The position numbers were made by a program, and so were the translations under genes. From the IMG/VR virus record IMGVR_UViG_3300025810_000040, positions 1 through 32,541 of that record: a stretch of DNA of 32,541 nt, one strand, 5' to 3'. Shown piece after piece: positions 1-6,932 of the stretch. Under the pieces are notes generated by a model. The model had not been told where the DNA came from, did not search any database, and saw only the letters and a list, made by a program, of their open reading frames with translations. Each line of letters begins with the position of its first letter. Positions within the stretch are counted from its first letter, which is position 1. This DNA comes from a virus.

Positions 1-549
1 CAACCCGACAAAGACCGAATGGTCAACGTCAACAACAGGAGAGTAAAACAATGGGATTTTTGAATTTAAACAGCGAACGCAAATACCTCCCACGCCTCGA
101 CATGGACCTACGCGCCGGACGGTTCTTCGCCGTCGAGCGCACCCAGAACGCCGCAGGGGAGTGGGAGAGCGAGAAGGTCGAGGTCGAGAAGCCGCGTTTC
201 GTCGCCGACCTCGCCAACTGCGAGATCGGGTGGACCGCTTTTGTCGAAAAGCGTCCCGACTCCGTAATGCGTCACTGCGCCGACGGCATGCCACCGCAAC
301 CAACGCCAGAGCATAAGGCCGCGTTTGGTTTTAATGTCAAAATGGTTGATGGGGATTTTGACGGTTCGCTCCGCAAGTTTTCAAAACAGGGCATCACTAT
401 CGGCAAAGCGTTTGACGACCTCGTTGACGCGTGGCAAGCCCTGCCGGAGTCAAAAGACCCGACGAAATGCCCCGTCGTAGCTGTCACCGGCACGACCCCC
501 GTTAAAGCCGGTCAGTCAACGAATTACGCGCCGAAGTGGGGCATTGTCG
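1..549. repeat. Left copy of the terminal redundancy
   Basis: Matches 31993-32541 at a constant offset of 31,992 with no gaps. I count 11 substitutions, all inside the SSB-like gene and all synonymous; the 50 bp before the start codon are identical. This suggests the contig closes on itself as a circular or permuted genome sampled from a mixed population. A true tandem duplication of the locus is the alternative. Confidence 0.9.
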
Positions 550-674
550 AGTTCGTAGACCGTCCGTCTGAGTTTGACGACCATGTTCCGGCCCGTCGAG
601 ACCTCGCCGCAGAGAAAGCCGCAGAGGAGGCCACACAGGCCGCCGTCGCCGTTGACGACGTAGAGTTCCTCTAA
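51..674 (+). CDS. Probable single-stranded DNA-binding protein
   Basis: This 207-residue protein resembles a phage family usually assigned as SSB-like. It has an N-terminal block with DLRAGRFFAVER, a central GW-type strand, a PVVAVTG strand, and WGIVEFVDRP near the end. The C-terminal 30 residues are Ala/Glu-rich and finish in an acidic-hydrophobic tip (DDVEFL), like the partner-binding tail of bacterial SSBs. It would coat ssDNA during replication and recombination. The ATG lies 9 bases after AGGAG. It is followed by RusA and the primase-helicase, which fits a replication operon, and preceded (through the circular join) by a structured leader. A second, incomplete copy lies at the right end. 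Family assignment rests on pattern recognition, not a search. Confidence 0.65.
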   Translation: MGFLNLNSERKYLPRLDMDLRAGRFFAVERTQNAAGEWESEKVEVEKPRFVADLANCEIGWTAFVEKRPDSVMRHCADGMPPQPTPEHKAAFGFNVKMVDGDFDGSLRKFSKQGITIGKAFDDLVDAWQALPESKDPTKCPVVAVTGTTPVKAGQSTNYAPKWGIVEFVDRPSEFDDHVPARRDLAAEKAAEEATQAAVAVDDVEFL

Positions 675-686
675 ACCCTAACGAAC

Positions 687-733
687 GCCCGACGGCCCTT
701 CCTCCTCTTAGGGCTGTCGGGCTATATTATTTT
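687..733 (+). terminator. Intrinsic terminator or attenuator before rusA
   Basis: GCCCGACGGCCC (687-698) pairs with GGGCTGTCGGGC (711-722) through 12 positions with one G-U pair. A 12-base loop separates the arms and the AT-rich tract TATTATTTT follows. It lies just after the SSB stop. The RusA start codon (TTG, 732) sits at the end of the T-tract, so the hairpin may throttle rather than stop transcription into the replication genes. Confidence 0.75.
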
Positions 734-1121
734 GAATCAGAAACTCATATTAGACGGCGAGCTACCTGCACTAAACGAGATAATCGCGGCGAGTAAGAGC
801 CACTGGTCGCGCTACTCTCGCGTAAAGCGAGGAAATACGCAGATCGTCGCGCTTGAGTGTCGAGCGCAACGGCTCAAGCCCGTTGACGCGCCAGTAGAGG
901 TCACGTTTCGGCATTACAGGCCCAACAAGCGCAAAGACCCCGACAACGTGGCGGGCGGGGCGCAGAAGGCGATTCTGGACGGTCTGGTAAAGGCTAAGAT
1001 ACTCCCAGACGATACAATGCGTTATATTAATTCTCTCCATCACTATTTTGAGATTGACCGCAAAAAACCGAGGATAGAGGTCCAAATCAATGTCACAGAT
1101 CAAGAAGAAGTTCGCGCTTGA
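732..1121 (+). CDS. rusA: RusA-like Holliday junction resolvase
   Basis: The 129 residues match the RusA family in length and layout. There is an N-terminal strand with LPALNE, then the hallmark RKDPDN at 67-72 (catalytic Asp69 and Asp71), QKAILDGL at 78-85 with a conserved Lys and Asp83, and LPDD at 91-94. RusA enzymes cut four-way junctions symmetrically and resolve recombination or replication intermediates before packaging. The start is TTG at 732 with no good Shine-Dalgarno sequence, because the upstream bases belong to a terminator hairpin. The N-terminus is family-like, so a start much further downstream is unlikely. The 3' end overlaps the primase gene by 32 bases. Confidence 0.85.
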   Translation: MNQKLILDGELPALNEIIAASKSHWSRYSRVKRGNTQIVALECRAQRLKPVDAPVEVTFRHYRPNKRKDPDNVAGGAQKAILDGLVKAKILPDDTMRYINSLHHYFEIDRKKPRIEVQINVTDQEEVRA

Positions 1122-3402
1122 ATACGCGGCGCGAGGTTGGCAGGTTTTCCCCTGTCACTTCATAACAACAAACGGCACCTGCTCCTGTGGCGAGGACTGC
1201 GGCAGTGCCGGAAAGCATCCGATGGTCCGAGGTGGTCTAAACGACGCGACGACCGACGAGCAACAGATAAAAGACTGGTGGAGCCAATCGCCTTACGCTA
1301 ATATCGGCATACGTACTGGCGAGGTGTCCGGCATTACAGCGATTGATATTGACCCGCGCCACGATGGAGACGCGACTTGGCGCGAACTGGAGCAGACCGT
1401 CGGCCCGATACCCGACACGCCAACCCAGACGACTGGCGGCAACGGGCAACACATCATCGTCAATTACACGCCCCGCCTCCATTCCCAGAACGATGTCGCG
1501 CAGGGTATCGACGTTAAAAACGACGGCGGTTATATCCTTGCCGAACCGAGCAACCACGCGAGCGGTGGGACGTATGAATGGGAATTGGCCCTACATTACG
1601 ACGACCACGCGCCCGTTGACCTTGCCGAGGCTTGGCCTAATGGCCTCCAGAGGCTCGTCGAGTTACAGCAGGGCAATCGACCCCAATTGACGCGCACGAC
1701 GCGACAGACGGCGGGAGAGGGCCAAATAGAGCGCGAGGCGGGGCAGGTTATCGCCGAGGGATCGCGTAATGCTACGTTGACGAGCATCGCCGGATCGCTA
1801 CGCCGCAGGGGATTGGACGCGGAACAAATCGCCGCGATGTTGCACCAATATAATCAACAGTTTTGCAGTCCAGAACTGGACGCGACAGAGGTGGATCGCA
1901 TCGCGCAGGGCATGATGCGCTACGAACCCGCGCCACCTCTACCCTCAACCATCGACCCCGACCTCGGCGTGACTGCTGAGTCGGCTTCTACGCCGTCCGG
2001 CGGTGGGTATAACGTTGTCGGTCTCCCGATGACCGACGGCGGCAACAGGGACCGTTTGGTGGCACGCTACGGCTCGCAAATACTCTACGTCCCCGAACAG
2101 GGTTGGCATCTCTGGGACGGGGTGCGTTGGCGACTCGACAACGAAACCCGCATCCAAGAAATGGCCCTTGATACGGCGCGAACGATACGCGCAGAGGAGC
2201 GCACCGGCATCGTCGATAAACAAGGCGTTGACATTGCCGAAAAATGGAGCCTGTCGAGCGAGTCGCTTGTGCGCGTACACGCCATGATTAAACTCGCGCA
2301 ATCGCACCCGTCAATCGTCTGCGGCGTTTCCGACCTCGATACGCATCCGTTCTTGTATAACGCCGCGAACACTACGGTCGATCTGCTGACGGGCGAAACG
2401 CTCGACCCCGACCCGACGCACCGGCTGACCCAACGGTCCCGCATGATATACAAACCCGACGCGACTTGTCCGTATTGGTGCGAGTTTGTCGGTCAGATAT
2501 TGCGCGAGGACGAGGCGGTAATTCGCCACCTCCAGAAATACCTCGGGCTCGCGTTGACGGGCGACATGACGAGCGAGGCGATGTTTATCCTCTACGGCGA
2601 AGGGGCCAACGGGAAATCAATCTTGCTTGAAGTCTTGGCGTATCTGATGGGCGATTATCTAAGCACTGCACCGGCCCACACATTCCTGTCCTCATCACGC
2701 AACGAGTCGATCCGCAACGACCTCGCAATGCTACGCGGTGCGCGGTTGGTCACGGTATCGGAAACTAATAAAGGGTCGAGCCTCGACGAGGCTGTAATAA
2801 AGCGCACTGTCTCCGGCGATCAAGAAACGGCGCGGTTCCTCCATAAAGAATATTTCTCTTTTCATCCACAGTATAAAATACTTTTGGCGACAAACAACAA
2901 GCCAGAGATTAAAGGCGGCACTCACGGTACTTGGCGACGACTCCACTTAATAGAGTTTGGCGTAAAGTTTGGCTCGGCAGGTCATCCGGCGGCAGGTAAA
3001 AAGGACGAGATTATCGCACGACTCAAAAGCGAGGCGAGCGGTATCCTTAATTGGCTAATTGAGGGGTATCAACTCTACCGCGCTGAAGGGTTAGAACAAC
3101 CCGACGCGGTGCGGGATTCAACAGCGAGCTACCGCGAAGACCAAGACCCACTAATAGACTTTTTCGGCACTTGTTGCGAGATCGGCAGTGATTACACTGT
3201 AACCACAAGCGACCTGCGCGAGGCTTACAACGCGCACACAGGCGAAGATCGGTCTGCGGTATGGTTCGGTCGGCTCATGTCCGAACACGGATACAAGCCG
3301 GAGTCGGTCGGCGGCAGGGGCAACCGCACCCGCGTATATCGCGGCATCATGTTGAGCGAGGACGGGCAGGCATTGCTCGCCCGTAACGAATACCAATATT
3401 AA
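1090..3402 (+). CDS. Bifunctional prim-pol primase and D5-type helicase
   Basis: A 770-residue replication protein. The N-terminal third is a prim-pol (AEP) domain: an FPC...GKHP region near 20-45, catalytic Asp86 and Asp88 in AIDIDP, and GGNGQH at 116-121 supplying the active-site His. The C-terminal half is a poxvirus D5 / P4 alpha-type superfamily 3 helicase: Walker A GEGANGKS at 503-510, a following VSETNKG segment that would carry Walker B, sensor-like LLATNNKPEI, then GTWRR with the likely arginine finger. The protein would prime and unwind phage DNA. A short Cys-rich cluster (CSCGEDC near residue 32) sits in the primase part and may bind metal. The gene overlaps rusA and is followed by a TubC-N-like gene. 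Confidence 0.9.
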   Translation: MSQIKKKFALEYAARGWQVFPCHFITTNGTCSCGEDCGSAGKHPMVRGGLNDATTDEQQIKDWWSQSPYANIGIRTGEVSGITAIDIDPRHDGDATWRELEQTVGPIPDTPTQTTGGNGQHIIVNYTPRLHSQNDVAQGIDVKNDGGYILAEPSNHASGGTYEWELALHYDDHAPVDLAEAWPNGLQRLVELQQGNRPQLTRTTRQTAGEGQIEREAGQVIAEGSRNATLTSIAGSLRRRGLDAEQIAAMLHQYNQQFCSPELDATEVDRIAQGMMRYEPAPPLPSTIDPDLGVTAESASTPSGGGYNVVGLPMTDGGNRDRLVARYGSQILYVPEQGWHLWDGVRWRLDNETRIQEMALDTARTIRAEERTGIVDKQGVDIAEKWSLSSESLVRVHAMIKLAQSHPSIVCGVSDLDTHPFLYNAANTTVDLLTGETLDPDPTHRLTQRSRMIYKPDATCPYWCEFVGQILREDEAVIRHLQKYLGLALTGDMTSEAMFILYGEGANGKSILLEVLAYLMGDYLSTAPAHTFLSSSRNESIRNDLAMLRGARLVTVSETNKGSSLDEAVIKRTVSGDQETARFLHKEYFSFHPQYKILLATNNKPEIKGGTHGTWRRLHLIEFGVKFGSAGHPAAGKKDEIIARLKSEASGILNWLIEGYQLYRAEGLEQPDAVRDSTASYREDQDPLIDFFGTCCEIGSDYTVTTSDLREAYNAHTGEDRSAVWFGRLMSEHGYKPESVGGRGNRTRVYRGIMLSEDGQALLARNEYQY

Positions 3403-3419
3403 CCGAGGAGATGAGGACG

Positions 3420-3848
3420 ATGGACAACGTATATAAATTTCTGCGCCAACTCGACGCTGTAGGGATCGGTCTTGAGTTAGCTGACGGCGATCAACTGAAG
3501 ATGTCGGGCGGGTCGAATCTAACGCCCGACCAACGCGCCCACATCATAAAAAACAGGGGCGCAGTCATGGCGGCGATCAAGGCCCAACTGGTTTCAATGG
3601 GCGAGATGCTCAACCGCGTCGAACAGGCGACAACGTGGTCAGCATTAGAGCAGATCGTCGCAGAGGGTTGCGAAGCGTGGAAGTCGGGCAAACTTCAGAC
3701 GGCCCACTACGAGCGCGTAACCGTCGCGGCCTGCAATCATGCGCGAGAGATACCGCCCTCGCACTCTATCATCAACAACGCGATAGTTAGAACCGCAGAG
3801 GTCAACGCGCAGGTCGTCGAGGTGTTCGACGGGGAGCGCGTCGCGTGA
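3420..3848 (+). CDS. TubC-N docking-domain-like protein
   Basis: Protein of 142 residues from the ATG at 3420. That start lies 9 bases after the recurrent AACCGAGGAG site (3401-3410); the in-frame ATG at 3411 abuts the site and is too close to be used. Residues about 5-50 match the TubC N-terminal docking pattern: a helix, GIGLELADGDQLKMSGG, LTPDQRAHI and a closing helix. In polyketide/peptide synthases this fold mediates protein-protein docking. In phages and plasmids similar small domains are found beside primase-helicases, where their role is unknown. The remaining 90 residues are helical and unrecognised. Its stop overlaps the GTG start of the next gene (GTGA). A partner role to the primase is inference. 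Confidence 0.6.
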   Translation: MDNVYKFLRQLDAVGIGLELADGDQLKMSGGSNLTPDQRAHIIKNRGAVMAAIKAQLVSMGEMLNRVEQATTWSALEQIVAEGCEAWKSGKLQTAHYERVTVAACNHAREIPPSHSIINNAIVRTAEVNAQVVEVFDGERVA

Positions 3849-4549
3849 CCGCGATAATCACTAAGACCATTTCGCCGCAGGTTCCTGTGCGGAAACCGTC
3901 GCGTGAGTGGTGGGTACGCGTCCATCCCGACCCCGACACGCATATAGAGGCCGGAGTCATTGAGGACAACGGCGCGGTCTATTTTGTTGATCCCGACCTC
4001 CACGACAAACTCGACAGCCATATCGAATACCGTCGGCTGTCATGGGCGATCAATCGGCAGGGGGTCAACTTCCTTTGGTCGGTCCCGCTCAACGCTACGG
4101 ACGACTGGACGCGCACGGCACTGGTTGCGATGGACTACGCGAGGGATGAGTGGATCAAAATCAAGGCGGGTCCATCGGGCTATGAGGTGTTGAGGGCAAC
4201 AGTTGAGCTTACCCCTCCAGAGTGGCCGGACTGGTCTTTGATTGACCTGCTTGAGCACGCCTTTAGGGATCGCATTATATTGCGTAATGGGTATAGGATC
4301 ACCCGCGACCCGATAATGTCCCTTTGTGAGTATTGCGGCTACGCAAAGGCAACCCAACGCCATCATGTCAAATATATCCCAGAGGTCACGCGGTGCGTGT
4401 GTGAGTCATGCCACCGCATAATCCACGGCCTATCTGCGGTTGGCGTAGAGGTCAACTGTGTGGACGGATCGCCGCTCTCGCGTGGCGAGGATTGGGTCGG
4501 CCAACATCCATATAAATGGAAACCAATATACAACGCCGTGCAACGCTAA
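3845..4549 (+). CDS. HNH-like zinc-finger protein
   Basis: Starts at GTG 3845 in a GTGA overlap with the preceding stop; 234 residues. The first 150 are unrecognised. The C-terminal part carries an HNH-type metal framework: C161xxC164, adjacent H173-H174, C186xxCH190 and H194, typical of a zinc-stabilised beta-beta-alpha nuclease fold. It could be a DNA nuclease active in replication or packaging, although phage HNH genes beside terminases are usually shorter and this one is at the end of the replication operon. A structural zinc-binding DNA protein without cleavage activity is the alternative. A strong terminator follows 32 bases downstream, making this the last gene of its transcript. Confidence 0.55.
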   Translation: MTAIITKTISPQVPVRKPSREWWVRVHPDPDTHIEAGVIEDNGAVYFVDPDLHDKLDSHIEYRRLSWAINRQGVNFLWSVPLNATDDWTRTALVAMDYARDEWIKIKAGPSGYEVLRATVELTPPEWPDWSLIDLLEHAFRDRIILRNGYRITRDPIMSLCEYCGYAKATQRHHVKYIPEVTRCVCESCHRIIHGLSAVGVEVNCVDGSPLSRGEDWVGQHPYKWKPIYNAVQR

Positions 4550-4581
4550 ACCATAGATCGCAGGGAGGGACGCGGGACCGG

Positions 4582-4616
4582 TAGCAGGGGTGCAGATTGG
4601 CCCCTGCTATTTTTTT
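4582..4616 (+). terminator. Strong intrinsic terminator of the replication operon
   Basis: TAGCAGGGG (4582-4590) pairs perfectly with CCCCTGCTA (4601-4609) across a 10-base loop and is followed by seven T (4610-4616). Confidence 0.92.
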
Positions 4617-4637
4617 CATCTTTTTTTAAAAAAGGTG

Positions 4638-4666
4638 TTGACAGTCTTGTGGTATGTGATTATTAT
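4638..4666 (+). promoter_or_regulatory. Sigma70-type promoter
   Basis: A perfect -35 TTGACA (4638-4643), a 17-base spacer and a -10 TATTAT (4661-4666). It sits directly after a terminator and upstream of two small rightward genes. The A-rich run and TGTTGACA context are repeated at the 30576 promoter. Confidence 0.85.
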
Positions 4667-4676
4667 TCTATCAGAC

Positions 4677-4694
4677 GTTAGCAATGACGCTAAC
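4677..4694 (+). promoter_or_regulatory. GTTAGC/GCTAAC palindrome in the leader
   Basis: GTTAGC (4677-4682) and GCTAAC (4689-4694) form a perfect inverted repeat near the expected transcription start. A near-identical element (GTTAG/CTAAC) stands at 30615-30632, in each case 39 bases from the first T of TTGACA. It may be an operator for a dimeric repressor or a 5' mRNA hairpin. Confidence 0.6.
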
Positions 4695-4715
4695 GCGAAA
4701 CAAACCGAGGACAGA

Positions 4716-4913
4716 ATGCAAATTATAAAAAGTAAAAAAAACCCAACCGGTCGCGGATACGAGATTACTGCATATAGGGCAGACATTGATCAATTTTATT
4801 TTTTCACACTCCATCGTTACGAGATCAATGGGTGGGCATTGTTGGACGAAATCGGCGACTGTCTGCAAACCTTCCGCACTAAGCGAGCCGCTATGGACTG
4901 GATTTTAGCATAA
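4716..4913 (+). CDS. Small early protein, unknown function
   Basis: A 65-residue protein from ATG 4716, chosen because AACCGAGGA lies just upstream (4703-4711) as in other early genes. A longer frame reaching 4590 would start inside the preceding terminator. The N-terminus is basic (MQIIKSKKNPTGRG), followed by an aromatic stretch (DQFYFFTLHRYEINGW). The end (FRTKRAAMDWILA) looks like a short helix. No membrane segment is apparent. It is the first gene of a two-gene unit with its own promoter, so it is probably an early host-takeover or control protein, but I do not recognise a family. Confidence 0.75.
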   Translation: MQIIKSKKNPTGRGYEITAYRADIDQFYFFTLHRYEINGWALLDEIGDCLQTFRTKRAAMDWILA

Positions 4914-4923
4914 TCACCCAACC

Positions 4924-4948
4924 GGCGGGGGGCATCCGGTCCCCCGCC
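4924..4948 (+). other. Intergenic GC-rich RNA hairpin without U-tract
   Basis: GGCGGGGG (4924-4931) pairs with CCCCCGCC (4941-4948); loop GCATCCGGT. It stands between a stop codon and the next AACCGAGGAG ribosome site. The equivalent position at 30883-30906 holds a hairpin with GGCGAGGGG/CCCCTCGCC, where a G-C pair is replaced by A-U, supporting a functional RNA stem. Lack of a T-run argues against simple termination. Confidence 0.7.
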
Positions 4949-4972
4949 AAACACTAACCGAGGAGAGAAAAA

Positions 4973-5209
4973 ATGGCAATCGAAATCGTTGAAATCAAAT
5001 ATATCGACAAAGAACAGGATTGGGTAAACGAAACAACGCGCTACATCTTCGACGTTGAAGGCAAGGAATATATTATAGCAGATCAAAACGGGGAGTTCAC
5101 GCTTCTTGATTCAGACGGTTGCCCGACTCTAAATAGTCAAGCAGACCAGTATTTATTCAAGGCATTAATGGTCAAACTTTCCAAGATCGTTGATGGCCCA
5201 ACTTTGTAA
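4973..5209 (+). CDS. Small acidic early protein, unknown function
   Basis: A 78-residue protein starting at ATG 4973, 7 bases after AACCGAGGAG (4956-4965). It is moderately acidic (15 Asp/Glu against 7 Lys/Arg). The first 60 residues alternate in a beta-strand manner (AIEIVEIKYI, YIFDVEGKEYIIADQNGEFTLL), suggesting a small beta-rich domain, with a helical end (LFKALMVKLSKIV). No family is recognised. It is the last rightward gene, and a bidirectional terminator begins 9 bases after its stop. Function could be modulation of a host enzyme; that is only inferred from its place in a short promoter-proximal unit. Confidence 0.75.
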   Translation: MAIEIVEIKYIDKEQDWVNETTRYIFDVEGKEYIIADQNGEFTLLDSDGCPTLNSQADQYLFKALMVKLSKIVDGPTL

Positions 5210-5217
5210 GATACAAG

Positions 5218-5254
5218 AAAAAAAAGGGGCCGGAATCGTCCGGCCCCTTTTTTT
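5218..5254. terminator. Bidirectional terminator between converging arms
   Basis: GGGGCCGGA (5226-5234) and TCCGGCCCC (5239-5247) form a perfect 9-bp stem with a 4-base loop. Eight A precede it (5218-5225) and seven T follow (5248-5254), so a U-tract follows the hairpin in either direction. It separates the rightward early arm from the leftward late arm. Confidence 0.93.
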
Positions 5255-5333
5255 ATTTTCTCGGCTTACGTTTTTTCTTTGGCTTGGCTTTCTTCTTCCC
5301 GCCCATTTTGCCGTATCCAATCCCCTTCGGCAT
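5253..5333 (-). CDS. Tiny lysine-rich protein, last late gene
   Basis: A 26-residue frame, MPKGIGYGKM followed by an almost uninterrupted Lys/Arg/Pro tail ending in RKPRK. The ATG (5333) follows AAGGAACGAAGAT, a usable ribosome site, and the stop falls at the edge of the terminator T-tract. Very short Gly/Lys-rich proteins like this occur at the end of late operons in some aquatic phages. Its charge suggests nucleic-acid or membrane binding. Coding is supported by the good ribosome site and compact fit between the phosphoesterase gene and the terminator, but the length makes it uncertain. Confidence 0.6.
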   Translation of the reverse strand: MPKGIGYGKMGGKKKAKPKKKRKPRK

Positions 5334-5348
5334 ATCTTCGTTCCTTTC

Positions 5349-6257
5349 TTATTCCGCTCGTCGCGGCGTGGCTTTATACGTCCAAATGTTGTTGACCTTG
5401 TGGCGCGTCATATCGACAAACCACCCGCCCATCGGACGGGGAGCCTTGCCTGTCTCATGCCACCACCCAGACCCATCTCCGGCGAACTCGTCTTTGTAGG
5501 TCGGTAGCTGAAGGTGGTGCTGAGTCTCGGCATACGTCACGCCGTTTGAGTTGATCCGCTCGCGCCGCATCTCCATAGACCACGCTTCATGGATATGGCC
5601 GGAACAGATTATATCCGCATCGGGTAAAAATGTAGCACGGCGGTTAGTGGCAATAACGCCTTTAGTCACTGGACCGCCACCGCCGGAGCCATGCGTAAAA
5701 TAGATTTTTTTGGTATCACTAATATAACTATTTGAGTGTTGGATATAGCGAAGGAACACCCAACCACTGTATCCCATTCTCTGTATTTCTGAGCCGGTGC
5801 GGAGGTTCAACTCGTTGATCGTCGCGCCGAGCAGATCAAACTCGGTATGACGCAAAATAGAGGTCTCGTGGTTGCCCTCGGCCCAACCCGCGATATAAGG
5901 CGCGTATGGCTCAAGAAACGCCACAGAATCCTCTACAAGCGCGTTGAGGTAGTCCGAGCGTTTATATTGCGGGAGCAGTGCGCTCTTTGATCCTCGTCGA
6001 TCTGACGCGCCCTGCATCGAATCGAACCAGTCGCCCAGAAACAAGGCGCGACCGTTGGCCGCGATCACCTCGTCCAGATGTTTTTTAATTAACTTACGGT
6101 CGGCGTGGGCCGAGTCGAAATGTTGGTCCGACGCGAGCAGAACGGGAACCGTCCATTCTGCGCCCATCGGCGTGAATGAGACCGAGATACACTTATCGCT
6201 CAACCGCTCGACGGTCGGCCCGATGGGTCGGCGTTTTTTTGCCGGTTTAGTTGCCAT
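5349..6257 (-). CDS. Calcineurin-like metallophosphoesterase
   Basis: A 302-residue protein with the full set of metallophosphoesterase motifs in order: SDQHFD (Asp44, His46), GDWFD (75-79), GNHE (128-131), FTHG (His189) and GHIH (220-223). These residues build the two-metal site that hydrolyses phosphomonoesters or phosphodiesters. The HGSGGGGP segment after His189 is distinctive. The substrate is unknown; candidates are nucleotides, RNA ends, cyclic nucleotides or a cell-envelope phosphate. No signal peptide is visible, so it probably acts in the cytoplasm. Its start overlaps the previous gene by 11 bases and it sits among small membrane-protein genes in the lysis-end cluster. Confidence 0.88.
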   Translation of the reverse strand: MATKPAKKRRPIGPTVERLSDKCISVSFTPMGAEWTVPVLLASDQHFDSAHADRKLIKKHLDEVIAANGRALFLGDWFDSMQGASDRRGSKSALLPQYKRSDYLNALVEDSVAFLEPYAPYIAGWAEGNHETSILRHTEFDLLGATINELNLRTGSEIQRMGYSGWVFLRYIQHSNSYISDTKKIYFTHGSGGGGPVTKGVIATNRRATFLPDADIICSGHIHEAWSMEMRRERINSNGVTYAETQHHLQLPTYKDEFAGDGSGWWHETGKAPRPMGGWFVDMTRHKVNNIWTYKATPRRAE

Positions 6258-6480
6258 CGGCCAATCGTTTCGCGTATTCGAGCGCGGCAGTGTAGTTGTC
6301 CAGTTTTCGCTCGACCCGCGTCAGAGATTGGTCTATCGACGCGAGTCTCTCGTCCACCTTCGCTTCTAAGGCCGTCAGACGGTCGCTGTGGGAGATCGTC
6401 GCACTAAACAGCCAACCAATCGCCGCCAAAATGCACCCCGTCAGAACGCTTTGAGAGTCGAATTTCACGCCATCGGCCAA
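6247..6480 (-). CDS. Small membrane protein with coiled coil, holin-like
   Basis: A 77-residue protein. A hydrophobic segment lies at about residues 12-28 (SVLTGCILAAIGWLFSATI), followed by a heptad-patterned stretch (LTALEAKVDERLASIDQSL... to about 65). One membrane helix plus a soluble coiled coil resembles XhlA-type accessory holins, with inverse orientation. The start is TTG 6480; no nearby ATG fits the frame, and GTG 6468 is a poorer alternative. It follows a 52-residue gene by 4 bases and overlaps the phosphoesterase. Assignment to lysis is inferred from topology and position. Confidence 0.6.
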   Translation of the reverse strand: MADGVKFDSQSVLTGCILAAIGWLFSATISHSDRLTALEAKVDERLASIDQSLTRVERKLDNYTAALEYAKRLADGN

Positions 6481-6484
6481 TCAG

Positions 6485-6643
6485 CTAAAACTCAACGATC
6501 TCGCTGATCTCGGTCCCGACTTCTTTGGCGAGATCGGACGAGAGGCCGAGGCCGGATAAAGCCGCCGCGATAATCAATGCGACGACGCGCTTGGTGGCTT
6601 TTTTGGTCGCGATGTCCTCAAGTTTTTTCTTCAAGAAATCCAT
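6485..6643 (-). CDS. 52-residue protein with short hydrophobic segment
   Basis: Starts at ATG 6643 after GGTGATGAG. The sequence begins MDFLKKKLEDIATKKATKRV, continues with a hydrophobic core (VALIIAAALSGLGLS, about 21-35) and ends with an acidic helix (AKEVGTEISEIVEF). The core is short for a bilayer span, so a membrane-associated amphipathic or holin-like role is possible but unproven. It fits tightly between the 93-residue basic protein and the next gene, with spacings of 4 bases on each side, which supports real coding. I do not recognise a family. Confidence 0.65.
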   Translation of the reverse strand: MDFLKKKLEDIATKKATKRVVALIIAAALSGLGLSSDLAKEVGTEISEIVEF

Positions 6644-6647
6644 CTCA

Positions 6648-6929
6648 TCACCATTTGACCTTATTAGCCCAATAAGCCGCCGAGGTCGGCCCTTTGGCTA
6701 TGTTTTTTGCGTGGCGTTTTTTCCACGCCAATCGCCGCGCCCGATACGCTTTAGACTCGCCTTTTTTCTTCGGCGATCCAGAAACGCCCTGCGAGCCGAA
6801 GCGGATAAGTTTCGGCCTCTTGGTCTGCGGGTCTTTTATCAAAACCGCATGGCTTTTCGTTTTGTGCTTTGGCGTTCGCTTCGGTTTGCTGTATCCGGCG
6901 AACCGTTCGCCTCTATAATTTATCGCCAT
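6648..6929 (-). CDS. Basic 93-residue protein, DUF6321-like
   Basis: Strongly basic. Key blocks are YRGERFAGYSKPKRTP, KSHAVLIK, KLIRFGSQGVSGSPKKKGES, then RARRLAWKKRHAKNI and the C-terminal SAAYWANKVKW. The RFG..GV.GSP and AYWANKVKW blocks match a small protein I associate with DUF6321 in phages of aquatic bacteria. Its function is not established. Positive charge and conserved aromatic end suggest nucleic-acid binding, possibly within the virion. Neighbours are small membrane proteins of the late cluster. Confidence 0.65.
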   Translation of the reverse strand: MAINYRGERFAGYSKPKRTPKHKTKSHAVLIKDPQTKRPKLIRFGSQGVSGSPKKKGESKAYRARRLAWKKRHAKNIAKGPTSAAYWANKVKW

Positions 6930-6932
6930 AAT

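Noticed and set aside
4590-4715. Upstream extension of the gene at 4716
   Set aside because: It would begin within the terminator and run through the promoter.
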